Shown in pieces: positions 17,250 to 25,110 of a stretch of 64,000 nucleotides of DNA. Where the stretch lies: contig NZ_FOMD01000003.1 of assembly GCF_900112525.1 (NCBI RefSeq), positions 434,001-498,000 of the forward strand, given 5' to 3'. Source of the stretch: Klenkia taihuensis. Lineage in GTDB: Bacteria; Actinomycetota; Actinomycetes; Mycobacteriales; Geodermatophilaceae. The translations under genes were made by a program, and so were the position numbers. The notes under the pieces are model-generated. The model ran no database searches. It was not told the DNA's origin and saw only the letters and a program-made list of their open reading frames with translations. Position 1 is the first letter of the stretch, and each line of letters begins with the position of its first letter.

Positions 17250-18001
17250 CGGAGCACCTCCAAGGGCAGGGTCGAGTCAATGGACGGCCGGAAGACCTGG
17301 TCGGCCTCCGAGCCGGGGTAGCGGGTGGTGAGCAGGCCGCGGCAGAAGTGCGCGTTGCCGTCGACGGAGACCCGCACCGACCGGGCCTTGCGGAAGGTCA
17401 GCGCGACCTGCTCGGGCGCCGGCGGGGTGCCGTCGGGGCCGAGCAGCACCGGCGAGGCGGGGGACAGGGACAGCCCGAGGGCGGCCCGGCGGGACAGCAG
17501 GGACTCCTTCTCGCGGCCCGTCGGCAGGTCGGCCAGCCGGACGGCGGCGACGTCGTCCTCGGTGCGGGTCGGGTCGGCCCGCACCCAGCTGGTGAGCGCG
17601 CGCTCCATCGCGGCGGCGTGCGCCTTGCGGTGGAAGGTGGCCCGCAGCTCGTCGAGGGACTCCTCGGCCTCATGGCCGAAGGTGCCGCGGTAGTCGGCGT
17701 CGGCGGCCAGGCCTGCGTTGATCAGGTCGGAGTCGTGGTGGTCGTCGAGCTCGATGACCACCCGTCCGGTGCCGGGGACGGCGCGGACGGCGTCCCGGGC
17801 GTCGCTGACCATCAGCCACGCGAAGTTGGGCGCGCAGAACGACGTGGGCAGCCGCAGGTGGACCTCGACGTCGGCACCCCGGACCGTCACCGACCGCACG
17901 AAGCCGAGGTCGGTGATCGGCTCGTCCAGCTCGGGGTCGACGACGGAGCCCAGGGCCTCCCGGACGGCGGTCTCGTCGATGCGCGGCAGGACCGCAGTCA
18001 T
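17246..18001 (-). CDS. DUF59 (MIP18-type) metal-sulfur assembly protein of the monooxygenase operon type
   Basis: 251 residues. The first 100 form a MIP18/DUF59 domain: VREALGSVVDPELDEPITDL and GFVRSV, then PTSFCAPNFAWLMVSDARDA with the conserved Cys. The remaining 150 residues are a conserved extension found in the proteins of this operon type, ending VSVDGNAHFCRGLLTTRYPG. DUF59 proteins help load iron or Fe-S clusters. In monooxygenase operons the protein is thought to help maturation of the hydroxylase or hydrolase. Both ends overlap their neighbours by ATGA. Confidence 0.85.
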   Translation of the reverse strand: MTAVLPRIDETAVREALGSVVDPELDEPITDLGFVRSVTVRGADVEVHLRLPTSFCAPNFAWLMVSDARDAVRAVPGTGRVVIELDDHHDSDLINAGLAADADYRGTFGHEAEESLDELRATFHRKAHAAAMERALTSWVRADPTRTEDDVAAVRLADLPTGREKESLLSRRAALGLSLSPASPVLLGPDGTPPAPEQVALTFRKARSVRVSVDGNAHFCRGLLTTRYPGSEADQVFRPSIDSTLPLEVLR

Positions 18002-19047
18002 GCCATCGCCAGGTTCTTGTCGGCGGCGTCCGGGTCGCGGGGGCCGGTCGCGGTCGCGTCGGCCTCGGCCACCTGCAGGTCCGCCGGCACCGGGATGTCG
18101 TAGAGCTTGGCGGCGTTGAGGCCCAGCACCTTGCGCTTCTGGTCGGTGCTGATGGGCGCGTACTCGGTCATGTCCTCGGGGATCTGGAAGTCGACGAACT
18201 TCTCGACCAGCCACTTCGGCGTCCAGAGGGCGTAGTCGCTGGAGAACAGGATCCGGTCCTCGCCGATCCAGTAGAGGAGCTCACCCATGATCTGGGCGAA
18301 GTAGCGGGGCCGGGTGTGGATGAAGGGGATGGCCACGGCCAGGCCGCCGTAGACGTTGGGCTCCTGGGTGGCGATCCAGCAGAAGTCCTCGAGGCGCGGC
18401 AGGCCGACGTGCTCGACGATGAAGTCCAGGTCGGTGAAGTCGGTGGCCACGTGGTCCACGTCGGCGACGTCGAAGGCGTCGCGGTCCAGCGGGCGGATGG
18501 TCGGGCCCTTGTGGATGTGGATGTTCTTGATGCCGAGCTCGCGGCAGACCTCGAAGTACCGGTAGGCCATCGGGTCGTTGAGCTTCCAGCCGCGGCTGTC
18601 GCCGTGCCAGTCGGCGGTGTAGAGCTTCACGCCCTTGAGCTGGAACCGCTCGGCGTTCTCCCGGAGCTTGTCCAGCCCGTTCTCGCCGTCCCGCGGGTCC
18701 CAGTAGTGGTTGTAGGTCAGCTTGTCCGGGTGGGCCTGGGCGAGGGCGAAGGCCTCCTCGGTCTGGCCGAACCCGTTCTTGTAGAACTCGCCGAGCCGGG
18801 CCGGCTGGAACACCGCGTGGTCGACGATGCCGTCGGCGAAGACGTCGGCCATCAGCTTCTCGCCGCCCTGGTACAGGTACTGCTCGTAGTCCCAGACCTC
18901 GGACTCCGGCGACAGGTTGCGGTGGTAGTCGTAGAAGCAGTCGATGAACTGCTTGCCGTGGATGTTGAGCTGGTTCTCCGGGCGGGCGTCCCAGAGCGCG
19001 ATGTGCGCGTCCACGACGAAGTAGTCGTTGCCGTCCTTGCTGTACAC
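17998..19047 (-). CDS. Amidohydrolase of the propane/acetone monooxygenase operon type
   Basis: 349 residues. GTG at 19047 is chosen because AGGAGG lies 5-6 nt upstream; an in-frame ATG 84 bp further out has no such site and lies across the operator. Amidohydrolase-2 features: VVDAHIALWDARPENQLN (His pair region), HIHKGPTI, FIVEHVGLPRLEDF and LFSSDYALWTP (late metal-binding Asp). Homologues stand beside mimABCD in mycobacteria and prmABCD in rhodococci and are needed for a working monooxygenase in some of them. It is the first gene of the three-gene operon. Confidence 0.9.
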   Translation of the reverse strand: MYSKDGNDYFVVDAHIALWDARPENQLNIHGKQFIDCFYDYHRNLSPESEVWDYEQYLYQGGEKLMADVFADGIVDHAVFQPARLGEFYKNGFGQTEEAFALAQAHPDKLTYNHYWDPRDGENGLDKLRENAERFQLKGVKLYTADWHGDSRGWKLNDPMAYRYFEVCRELGIKNIHIHKGPTIRPLDRDAFDVADVDHVATDFTDLDFIVEHVGLPRLEDFCWIATQEPNVYGGLAVAIPFIHTRPRYFAQIMGELLYWIGEDRILFSSDYALWTPKWLVEKFVDFQIPEDMTEYAPISTDQKRKVLGLNAAKLYDIPVPADLQVAEADATATGPRDPDAADKNLAMA

Positions 19048-19124
19048 GGGTCCTCCTGCGGTCGGAGCGTCGGTGCTCGGGCCCGACGCTAGGGCGGCGT
19101 GCAGGGGTGCTGATGGGTCGATGT

Positions 19125-19139
19125 GTCTCACTTTGAGAC
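19125..19139. promoter_or_regulatory. Operator palindrome GTCTCA-CTT-TGAGAC
   Basis: Perfect 6-bp inverted repeat with a 3-bp centre between divergent genes. Its right arm overlaps the -35 of the regulator promoter. It lies about 45-60 bp upstream of the likely operon start on the other strand (TAGCGT at 19091-19086), the position expected for an activator. It probably binds the adjacent AcoR-like protein. Confidence 0.6.
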
Positions 19140-19161
19140 GCCCGTCACTGCCGGGTATTCT
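19133..19161 (+). promoter_or_regulatory. Promoter of the AcoR/MimR-like regulator
   Basis: TTGAGA (19133-19138), 17 bp, TATTCT (19156-19161). The GTG start is 27 nt after the -10. The -35 overlaps the palindrome, so binding there should repress the regulator's own gene. Confidence 0.6.
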
Positions 19162-19187
19162 GGGCGCGACCGACCGGGGGTGAGCTC

Positions 19188-20603
19188 GTGGACGACGGTC
19201 TGGAGGTCGTGCGCCCGCGGGTGCGCGCCTCGTGGGTGCGCAGCGAGCGCTACGGCGTCTCGCCGGAGGAGGTCGAGCCGGTCTTCACCGGGGACGTCGA
19301 CACCGGGTCGCTGTTCTACCGTTGCGGCGCCGAGGTGCTGAGCGCGCTGCACGACACCCTGGGCACCGAGCCGGTCGGGCTGATGATGACCGACCACGAG
19401 GGCCTGGTGCTGGCCCGCTGGTCGGTGGACGGCGACATGGTCCGATCGCTGGACCGGGTGCACCTGGCGCCGGGCTTCCACTTCGGCGAGCGGACGGCGG
19501 GGACCAACGGGCTGGCCCTCGCGCTGGCCGACCGCACGCCGTCGCTGGTGCGCTCCGGCGAGCACTTCGTGGCCCCGCTGCGGCGCTACACCTGCGCGGC
19601 GGTGCCGGTGCTGGACCCGGCGTCGGGGAACCTGCTGGGCAGCATCAACATGACCACCTGGTCGACCGGGTCCTCGGACCTGCTGCTGGCTCTCGCGCAG
19701 TCCGCCGCGGGCAACACCGCGGCCCTCATGCAGTCCCGTGCCGGCGGCGCGGTGGCCCGCCCGCAGCCCCGCGGCGAGGTCTTCCACGTGGTCACCGACC
19801 GCCTGGCCGCCGGCGACGCGGCGTCCTCCCGCGCCTGGACGCAGGCGGTCGGCGCCGCGCGGGAGGCCGTGCAGGCCGGCCGGCTGCTGGCGGTGGTGGG
19901 GGAGCCCGGGACCGGCAAGACCGCGGTCGCCGCGCTGGCCCGGCAGGCGGTCGCCCGCCGCGAGCGGGTGCTGGTGGCCCGCCCGCCGGGAGCCGAGGAC
20001 GTCGACGCCTGGCTGGCGCTGTGGGTGCCGGCGCTGGCCGCACCCGACACCTGCGTGGTGGTGGCCGGCGCCGACGTGCTGCCCGCGTGGGCCGCCGACC
20101 GGCTCGCCGCCGCGGTGACGCCGTCCGCCGTCCCGCCGCTGGTGCTCACCGCCGCGACGTTCGAGGCGCTGCCCGAGCGGCTGGCGGCCCTCGTCGACGC
20201 GGTCGTGGAGGTGCCCCCGCTCCGGCACCGGCCCGAGGACATCGCCCCGCTGGCCCGCTCCTTCGCCCGGGAGCACCGGCACCGCGACGTGCAGTTCACC
20301 CCGCGGGCGGTGCGGGCGCTGGAGGGGCACCGCTGGCCGGAGAACGTGCGCGAGCTGCGCGCCGTCGTCCGGGAGGCGTCCGGGCGCACCGACGTGGTGG
20401 ACCTGGCGCACCTGCCGCCGTCGGTGCTGACCTCGGGCGGGCGGGCGCTGAGCCGGCTGGAGCAGCTGGAGCGCGACGAGATCCTGCGCTGCCTCACCGC
20501 GCCGGGGGCCACCGCGGTGCACGCGGCGGAGGAGCTGGGCATCTCGCGGGCGACGCTCTACCGCAAGATCCGCCAGTACGACCTGCAGATCCCGGGTCGC
20601 TAG
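19188..20603 (+). CDS. AcoR/MimR-like transcriptional activator (GAF, degenerate AAA+, Fis HTH)
   Basis: 471 residues. N-terminal helical start SWVRSERYGVSPEEVEPV and a GAF-type sensor region (about 60-170). The AAA+ region has a Walker A GEPGTGKT at about 238-245 and the R-finger-side WPENVRELRAVVREA, but no GAFTGA loop and a weak Walker B. The C-terminal Fis-type helix-turn-helix is AAEELGISRATLYRKIRQYD. Loss of GAFTGA means it cannot act through sigma-54, consistent with actinobacteria lacking that factor. It is divergent from the amidohydrolase operon and most resembles MimR/AcoR activators of alkane or acetoin genes. It overlaps the convergent MFS gene by 4 bp. Confidence 0.88.
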   Translation: MDDGLEVVRPRVRASWVRSERYGVSPEEVEPVFTGDVDTGSLFYRCGAEVLSALHDTLGTEPVGLMMTDHEGLVLARWSVDGDMVRSLDRVHLAPGFHFGERTAGTNGLALALADRTPSLVRSGEHFVAPLRRYTCAAVPVLDPASGNLLGSINMTTWSTGSSDLLLALAQSAAGNTAALMQSRAGGAVARPQPRGEVFHVVTDRLAAGDAASSRAWTQAVGAAREAVQAGRLLAVVGEPGTGKTAVAALARQAVARRERVLVARPPGAEDVDAWLALWVPALAAPDTCVVVAGADVLPAWAADRLAAAVTPSAVPPLVLTAATFEALPERLAALVDAVVEVPPLRHRPEDIAPLARSFAREHRHRDVQFTPRAVRALEGHRWPENVRELRAVVREASGRTDVVDLAHLPPSVLTSGGRALSRLEQLERDEILRCLTAPGATAVHAAEELGISRATLYRKIRQYDLQIPGR

Positions 20604-21817
20604 CGCCGGGGGAGGAGCAGCGCTGCCACGAGGCCGGCGGCGAGGACGGCGGCGGTGACGCCGAAGGCGAGCTGGTAGTCCACGGCGTCGGTCAGCGCCC
20701 CGGCGGCCAGCGGGCCCAGGATGCCCCCGAGGTCCGACGCCATCTGGAACACCGCGACCACCCGGCCGCCGCGGGCCGGGCTGACGTCGGCGACGAGGGC
20801 TGCGGGGGCGCTGGCCAGCAGGGAGGCCCCGAGGCCGAAGACCGCCATGGAGACGAGGAAGACGGGGGTGCTCGGCGGACCGACCAGCAGGGCGACCGAG
20901 CCGGTGGCCAGCGCCGAGCCCACGACGAGGGACGGTCGCCGTCCCCACCCGTCGACCAGCCGGCCCGAGCGGAGCAGGCCGACGGCCTGGGCGACCGAGC
21001 CGACCAGCAGCCCGGCGCCGGCCCACGCGACGGTGCGACCGAGGTCCTCGGTGACGTACAGCGGGACGAGGGAGTTGCGGACGCCGAAGAGCATCCAGCC
21101 GACGCCGAAGTTGACCACGAGGGCGGCGACGTAGGCGCGGTTGCGGAGGGCGGCGGCCAGCGGCAGCGGGGGAGCCGACTGCGGGGTGTCCGGGGTGGCG
21201 GTCTGCGTGGCGGGGGTGCGCAGCAGGACGAGGCCGACGGCGCCGGCCAGCAGCAGGAAGGCGGCGTAGAGCAGGAACGGCAGGCGGGGGGAGAGGGCAG
21301 CGAGCAGTCCGCCCGCGGCGGGGCCGGCGATGCCGCCGAGGATGAAGCCGCCCTGGAAGGTTGCCGCCGACCGCCCGCGGTGCTCGGCGGGTGCGACCCG
21401 CAGCAGCAGGGAGAGCGCGGCGACGGTGAACATGGCGCTGCCGACGCCGCCGGCGGAGCGCAGCGCGAGGAACGCGGGGAAGTGGTCGACCAGCCCGGCG
21501 GCGCCGGTGGTGACGGCGACGACGACCAGTCCGGCGGTGAGCACGACCCGCTCGCCGAACCGCTCGACCAGCGCGCCGCCGCCGAACGCGGAGACGAACC
21601 GGAAGAACGCGAACGAGCTGACCGCCAGGCCCACCGCGGTGCCGCCGACCCCGAAGGAGCGGACGTAGATGGGGATGGCGGGGGCGACGATGCCGAACCC
21701 GAGGGCCACCACGAAGGCGACGACGGCGAGGACCCGGACCTCGCGGGGCAGCTGCGGCCGTGCCCCGTCCCCCACGTCCGGATCGTCGCACGCGCTCAGG
21801 TGGCGCTCAGCAACCAT
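20600..21817 (-). CDS. MFS transporter
   Basis: 405 residues, 12 predicted helices. MFS signatures: GGGALVERFGER after helix 2, RSAGGVGSAMFT, APAEHRGRSAATFQGGF and, in the second half, LLRSGRLVDGWGRRPSLVVG. It looks like a drug/proton antiporter-type exporter; the substrate is unknown. The ATG at 21817 overlaps the stop of the upstream hypothetical gene by 11 bp, suggesting translational coupling. The C-terminus overlaps the convergent regulator. Confidence 0.88.
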   Translation of the reverse strand: MVAERHLSACDDPDVGDGARPQLPREVRVLAVVAFVVALGFGIVAPAIPIYVRSFGVGGTAVGLAVSSFAFFRFVSAFGGGALVERFGERVVLTAGLVVVAVTTGAAGLVDHFPAFLALRSAGGVGSAMFTVAALSLLLRVAPAEHRGRSAATFQGGFILGGIAGPAAGGLLAALSPRLPFLLYAAFLLLAGAVGLVLLRTPATQTATPDTPQSAPPLPLAAALRNRAYVAALVVNFGVGWMLFGVRNSLVPLYVTEDLGRTVAWAGAGLLVGSVAQAVGLLRSGRLVDGWGRRPSLVVGSALATGSVALLVGPPSTPVFLVSMAVFGLGASLLASAPAALVADVSPARGGRVVAVFQMASDLGGILGPLAAGALTDAVDYQLAFGVTAAVLAAGLVAALLLPRR

Positions 21818-22418
21818 CCCGCGGCGGCAGGTCGAGATCGACCGTGTCGCCGTCGCCGACCCTGATCCGCAGCGCGCGTGCCTCGGGCGGCGGAGTGGGC
21901 CGTAGGTGCAGGACGTACCGCCAGGGGTCGTCCTCGTGGCCGGCCATCCCGGTGACCCAGGCGTAGGTGGTGCCGGCGTCGTCGGTCAGCTCGACCGGCA
22001 GGTCGGCCACGTCGTCGGCGGGGTGCCGCGGCGGTCTCTCCGGATCGGCGGACCGCCCGGCGTCGAGGGCGGCCCGGACCCGGCGGGCCCAGGCATCGAC
22101 GTCGGAGCGGTACCGCGCCGAGCCGGCTGCGGCGGCGGGCCCGGTCGCGGACAGGGTGAGGGTGACGTGGTTGGCCACCTCGACGGCCCGCAGCTCGACG
22201 ACGACACCGTCCGCCCGGGTCAGCACGGGGCGTGGCTCCGCGACGAGCTGGCGGCGGGTGACCTGCTGGACGGTGACCAGGAAGACGTGGTCCGGGTCCC
22301 CGAAGTCGGCGTGGATCCGCCCGGGACCGATCTGCTCGATGTGCGTCCCTTCGGGCAGCTCGACGCCGGACCAGTCGCCGAGTCCGACCATCTCCGTCAC
22401 CCGGTCCAGGTCCACCAT
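21807..22418 (-). CDS. Hypothetical protein
   Basis: 203 residues from ATG at 22418 (MVDLDRVTEM). Soluble, beta-rich and acidic, without signal peptide or membrane helix. Segments such as PEGTHIEQIGPGRIHADFGD and TTYAWVTGMAGHEDDPWRYV suggest two related beta units. I do not recognise a family. The frame stays open upstream to 22538, but the added part is low-complexity Pro/Ser/Arg and unlikely to be translated. It is coupled to the downstream MFS gene by an 11-bp overlap. Confidence 0.6.
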   Translation of the reverse strand: MVDLDRVTEMVGLGDWSGVELPEGTHIEQIGPGRIHADFGDPDHVFLVTVQQVTRRQLVAEPRPVLTRADGVVVELRAVEVANHVTLTLSATGPAAAAGSARYRSDVDAWARRVRAALDAGRSADPERPPRHPADDVADLPVELTDDAGTTYAWVTGMAGHEDDPWRYVLHLRPTPPPEARALRIRVGDGDTVDLDLPPRDGC

Positions 22419-22562
22419 GCGGCGCACCGCAACGGGGCGGGGGCCGGGTCCGGGCGGCGACGGCAGGGGAGACGGCGAGCTCGGAGCCCTGGGCCCTGCG
22501 TCGGTTCGGTGGGTGGGAGAAGGGAGCCAGGCTGGCACGCCGGTGAGCGGGCCGCCTCGGGA

Positions 22563-24350
22563 TCAGAACGGCGGCGGGTCGTCGACGGGGTCGTGCGGTG
22601 GGGGCGGTGGCCGTTCGGGGTCGAGGACCTCGTCGACGCCGGGCGGCCGGGTGGTGACGGTGCTGCCGCCGGGTGTGGTGACGTGCAGGGTGCCGTCGGG
22701 GTCGAGGCGGAAGGACCAGCCGGGCGCGTGGGTCTTGAGCCGGTGGTGGTGGCGGCAGAGCAGGGCCAGGTTCGGGGTGCAGGTCCTGCCGCCGGCGCCG
22801 TGGGGTACGACGTGGTCGGCGTCGCAGCTGCGGGCGTCCCGGCGGCAGCCGGGGAAGCGGCAGTGCCGGTCGCGGGCGCGCAGGTAGCAGTACTGGGCGG
22901 CGGTCGGGGTGTAGCCGGCTGTTGATGGCGGTGGGCCGAGGCCGGTGCCCTGGCGGGCCGCAGCGAGCAGCTCGGCCGGTGAGGCGACGGCCAGCGCCCG
23001 CCCCCGGTCGGTGATGGTGAGGACGAGGTCGCCGGTGGCCGGGTCGACGAGGCCGAGGACATCGATGCGGCGCAACAGCTCGCGCACTGCGGCCGGGGTG
23101 ACCGGCTGGCCGGCGACGTCGCCGACACCACCGGTCGGGCCACCGGCTTCCCGGGCGTCCTCACGGTGCTCGGACTCGTCCTGTGCGGACCTGGTGGGGC
23201 TGGTCGTGTCCTGGGCAGTGGTGTCCCGGCTGGCCCAGGTCTCGGCAGGCGTGTGCCGGGCGGCGGACGGGCTCCGGCGCGGGACGGCGCGGGGCGCTGA
23301 CCCCGTGCCGGTCGGGTGCTGCGCCCGGTCGGTCGAGGCATCGTGAGCGGGTGCGGCGTCGTCCTCGGCGGGCGATTCGTCGTGGGGGTCATCGGTGGCG
23401 AGGTCGCGGAGGGTGCGCAGCTGCTCGGGATCGAACAGGTCGCGCAGGTCGGCGGTGATCGTCACGTGCGCCACGGCGGGGTCGGGGGTGTCCCAGGGGC
23501 GGGTGATCAGCGCATCCATGACCGCGTTGCGCAGCGCGCCGAGGGGTCGGGGGTCGCCGTCGGCCTTCAGCTTGCGGGCGTAGGCGGTCAGCTGGGCACG
23601 GATCAAGGCGGCCCGCTCGGTGGCGACGCCGGTGGCCCGCAGCTCCGAGGTGCCGTCGCCGGTGGGGGTGGTGGTGACGTCGCCGCCGTCGACCCGGGCC
23701 CTGCGGCGCCGGTCGGCGGCCTCGGGGTCCAGCGCGACGAGGCCGGCCTGCAGCCGCTCCCGCAGCGTGGTGGGCGGGCAGCCCCGCTCGGCCCAGCCCA
23801 CCGCCCTGGCGGCCAGCTCGTCGATGGCGTCGTCGGCGAACGGGCCGCCGACGGAGGTGGCCTGCCAGCGCAGCACCTCGCAGATCACCCGGGCCCGGGA
23901 CTCGTCGATGCGGCCGTCGGCCAGCGCGTGCCACACCACCGGGAGCTGGCGGACCAGCACCAGGGCGTGCTCGACCAGGTGCCGGGCGGAGGTGACGCTG
24001 CAGCGCAGCAGCACCGCCACCTCGTCGGGCAGGAAGTCATCCGCGGCCTGCAGCTCCGCCTCGCCCTCCCCGCCACCGACGTCGGTGCGGGCGCCGGGCA
24101 GCAACGGCAGCGCGTGCTGGGCGCCCTGGGTGGCCTTGCGCTCGATCAGCCCGGCCTCGTAGGCGGCAAGCTCCGACCGCTTGGCCCGCACCGACGCGAT
24201 CTCGGCATCCAGGGCGGCGCCGGTGAGCCCGAACGCCGCCGCCGTCTCGGTCAGCCGCGGCGCCACGACCGGGGGCAGGTCGGGGGCGACCCAGCCGGCA
24301 GGGGTGAACCGGGTGGTCACCTCGACCGCGAACCGCCCCTCCAGTGCCAT
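22563..24350 (-). CDS. DUF222 (13E12-family) HNH endonuclease-domain protein
   Basis: 595 residues. The N-terminal half is the DUF222 helical domain (segments LRCSVTSARHLVEHALVLV, RIDESRARVI and WAERGCPPTTLRERLQAGLV). A disordered middle (about 325-400, rich in Asp, Pro, Thr) follows. The C-terminal HNH domain has CRFPGCRRDARSCDADHVVP and LALLCRHHHRLKTH with the zinc cysteines and catalytic His. Mycobacteria carry these as the 13E12 repeat family; geodermatophiles have many copies. The role is not established. The HNH motif is complete, so nuclease activity is plausible. No terminal repeats suggest a mobile element here. Confidence 0.92.
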   Translation of the reverse strand: MALEGRFAVEVTTRFTPAGWVAPDLPPVVAPRLTETAAAFGLTGAALDAEIASVRAKRSELAAYEAGLIERKATQGAQHALPLLPGARTDVGGGEGEAELQAADDFLPDEVAVLLRCSVTSARHLVEHALVLVRQLPVVWHALADGRIDESRARVICEVLRWQATSVGGPFADDAIDELAARAVGWAERGCPPTTLRERLQAGLVALDPEAADRRRRARVDGGDVTTTPTGDGTSELRATGVATERAALIRAQLTAYARKLKADGDPRPLGALRNAVMDALITRPWDTPDPAVAHVTITADLRDLFDPEQLRTLRDLATDDPHDESPAEDDAAPAHDASTDRAQHPTGTGSAPRAVPRRSPSAARHTPAETWASRDTTAQDTTSPTRSAQDESEHREDAREAGGPTGGVGDVAGQPVTPAAVRELLRRIDVLGLVDPATGDLVLTITDRGRALAVASPAELLAAARQGTGLGPPPSTAGYTPTAAQYCYLRARDRHCRFPGCRRDARSCDADHVVPHGAGGRTCTPNLALLCRHHHRLKTHAPGWSFRLDPDGTLHVTTPGGSTVTTRPPGVDEVLDPERPPPPPHDPVDDPPPF

Positions 24351-24416
24351 GGCTGCACTTCACCACGGGGGTCTGACAGTTCTGGGCCGTCGACGAGACC
24401 CCGACCAGGCAACCTC

Positions 24417-24446
24417 CCGTCACGCGCCGGTCCCGACCCGTGACGG
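24417..24446 (-). terminator. Possible terminator after the RibD-like gene
   Basis: CCGTCACG (24417-24424) and CGTGACGG (24439-24446) form an 8-bp stem with a 14-nt loop, beginning 14 bp past the stop of the minus-strand reductase gene. Outer CCTCCC/GGGAGG could lengthen it with a bulge. Confidence 0.35.
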
Positions 24447-24459
24447 AACCCCGGGAGGG

Positions 24460-25095
24460 TCAGCGCCAGAAGAGGTGGTGGACGGCGCGGCCGGTGGGGC
24501 TGGCGACCTGCTCGTGGTGGTACCGGTCCTCCAGCTCGGACGGCGAGGTCCACAGCCGCGACCCGGCGCCGATCGTCACCGGCGCCACCGCCACGTGCAG
24601 GGTGTCGACCAGCCCGGCGTCCAGGAACGCCCGCACCGACGCCGCGCCCCCGCCCAGCCGCACGTCCAGCCCACCCGCCGCCTCGGTGGCCTGCGCCAGG
24701 ACGTCGGCGGGCGAGCCGGAGACGAAGTGGAACGTGGTCTCCCCGAGGGTGAACGAGGGCCGCAGGTGGTGGGTCCAGACGAACACCGGCGTCCGGAACG
24801 GCGGCTCGTCGCCCCACCACCCCTGCCAGGACAGGTCCGTCCAGGGACCCCGGTGCGGGGAGAACTTGTTGGCCCCCATGATCTCGGCGCCGATGCCGTG
24901 GGCCCAGTCCCGTGCGAACAGGTCGTCCAGGCCCCGCGTGCCGCTGCCGTCGGAGCGCCCGGGCAAGGAGGCGGTCGGGAAGAACCACGACATCAGCTCA
25001 CCCGGGTTCGCCGTCCCGAAGGGCTGGTCAAGGCTCTGGCCCTCGCCGGAGCCGTAGCCGTCGGCGGACACGGTGAAGTTCTGCACCCGGAGCAC
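24460..25095 (-). CDS. RibD C-terminal / dihydrofolate-reductase-like protein
   Basis: 211 residues. The fold pattern is that of bifunctional RibD reductase domains: LRVQNFTVSADGYGSG at the start, GAEIMGANKFSPHRGPW, then LDVRLGGGAASVRAFLDAGL and VDTLHVAVAPVTIGAGSRLW near the end. These proteins reduce pyrimidine or pterin-like substrates with NAD(P)H; many stand-alone copies have no assigned substrate. The GTG start at 25095 (a second GTG at 25086 is possible) faces the start of the fusion gene only 15 bp away, so the two divergent genes share a very short promoter region. Confidence 0.85.
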   Translation of the reverse strand: MLRVQNFTVSADGYGSGEGQSLDQPFGTANPGELMSWFFPTASLPGRSDGSGTRGLDDLFARDWAHGIGAEIMGANKFSPHRGPWTDLSWQGWWGDEPPFRTPVFVWTHHLRPSFTLGETTFHFVSGSPADVLAQATEAAGGLDVRLGGGAASVRAFLDAGLVDTLHVAVAPVTIGAGSRLWTSPSELEDRYHHEQVASPTGRAVHHLFWR

Positions 25096-25110
25096 GGCAC
25101 CATCCAACTC

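Noticed and set aside
22563-24350. DUF222-HNH gene as a homing endonuclease or insertion element
   Set aside because: No terminal inverted repeats, target duplication or interrupted host gene can be seen; the family is a chromosomal multi-copy family in actinobacteria.
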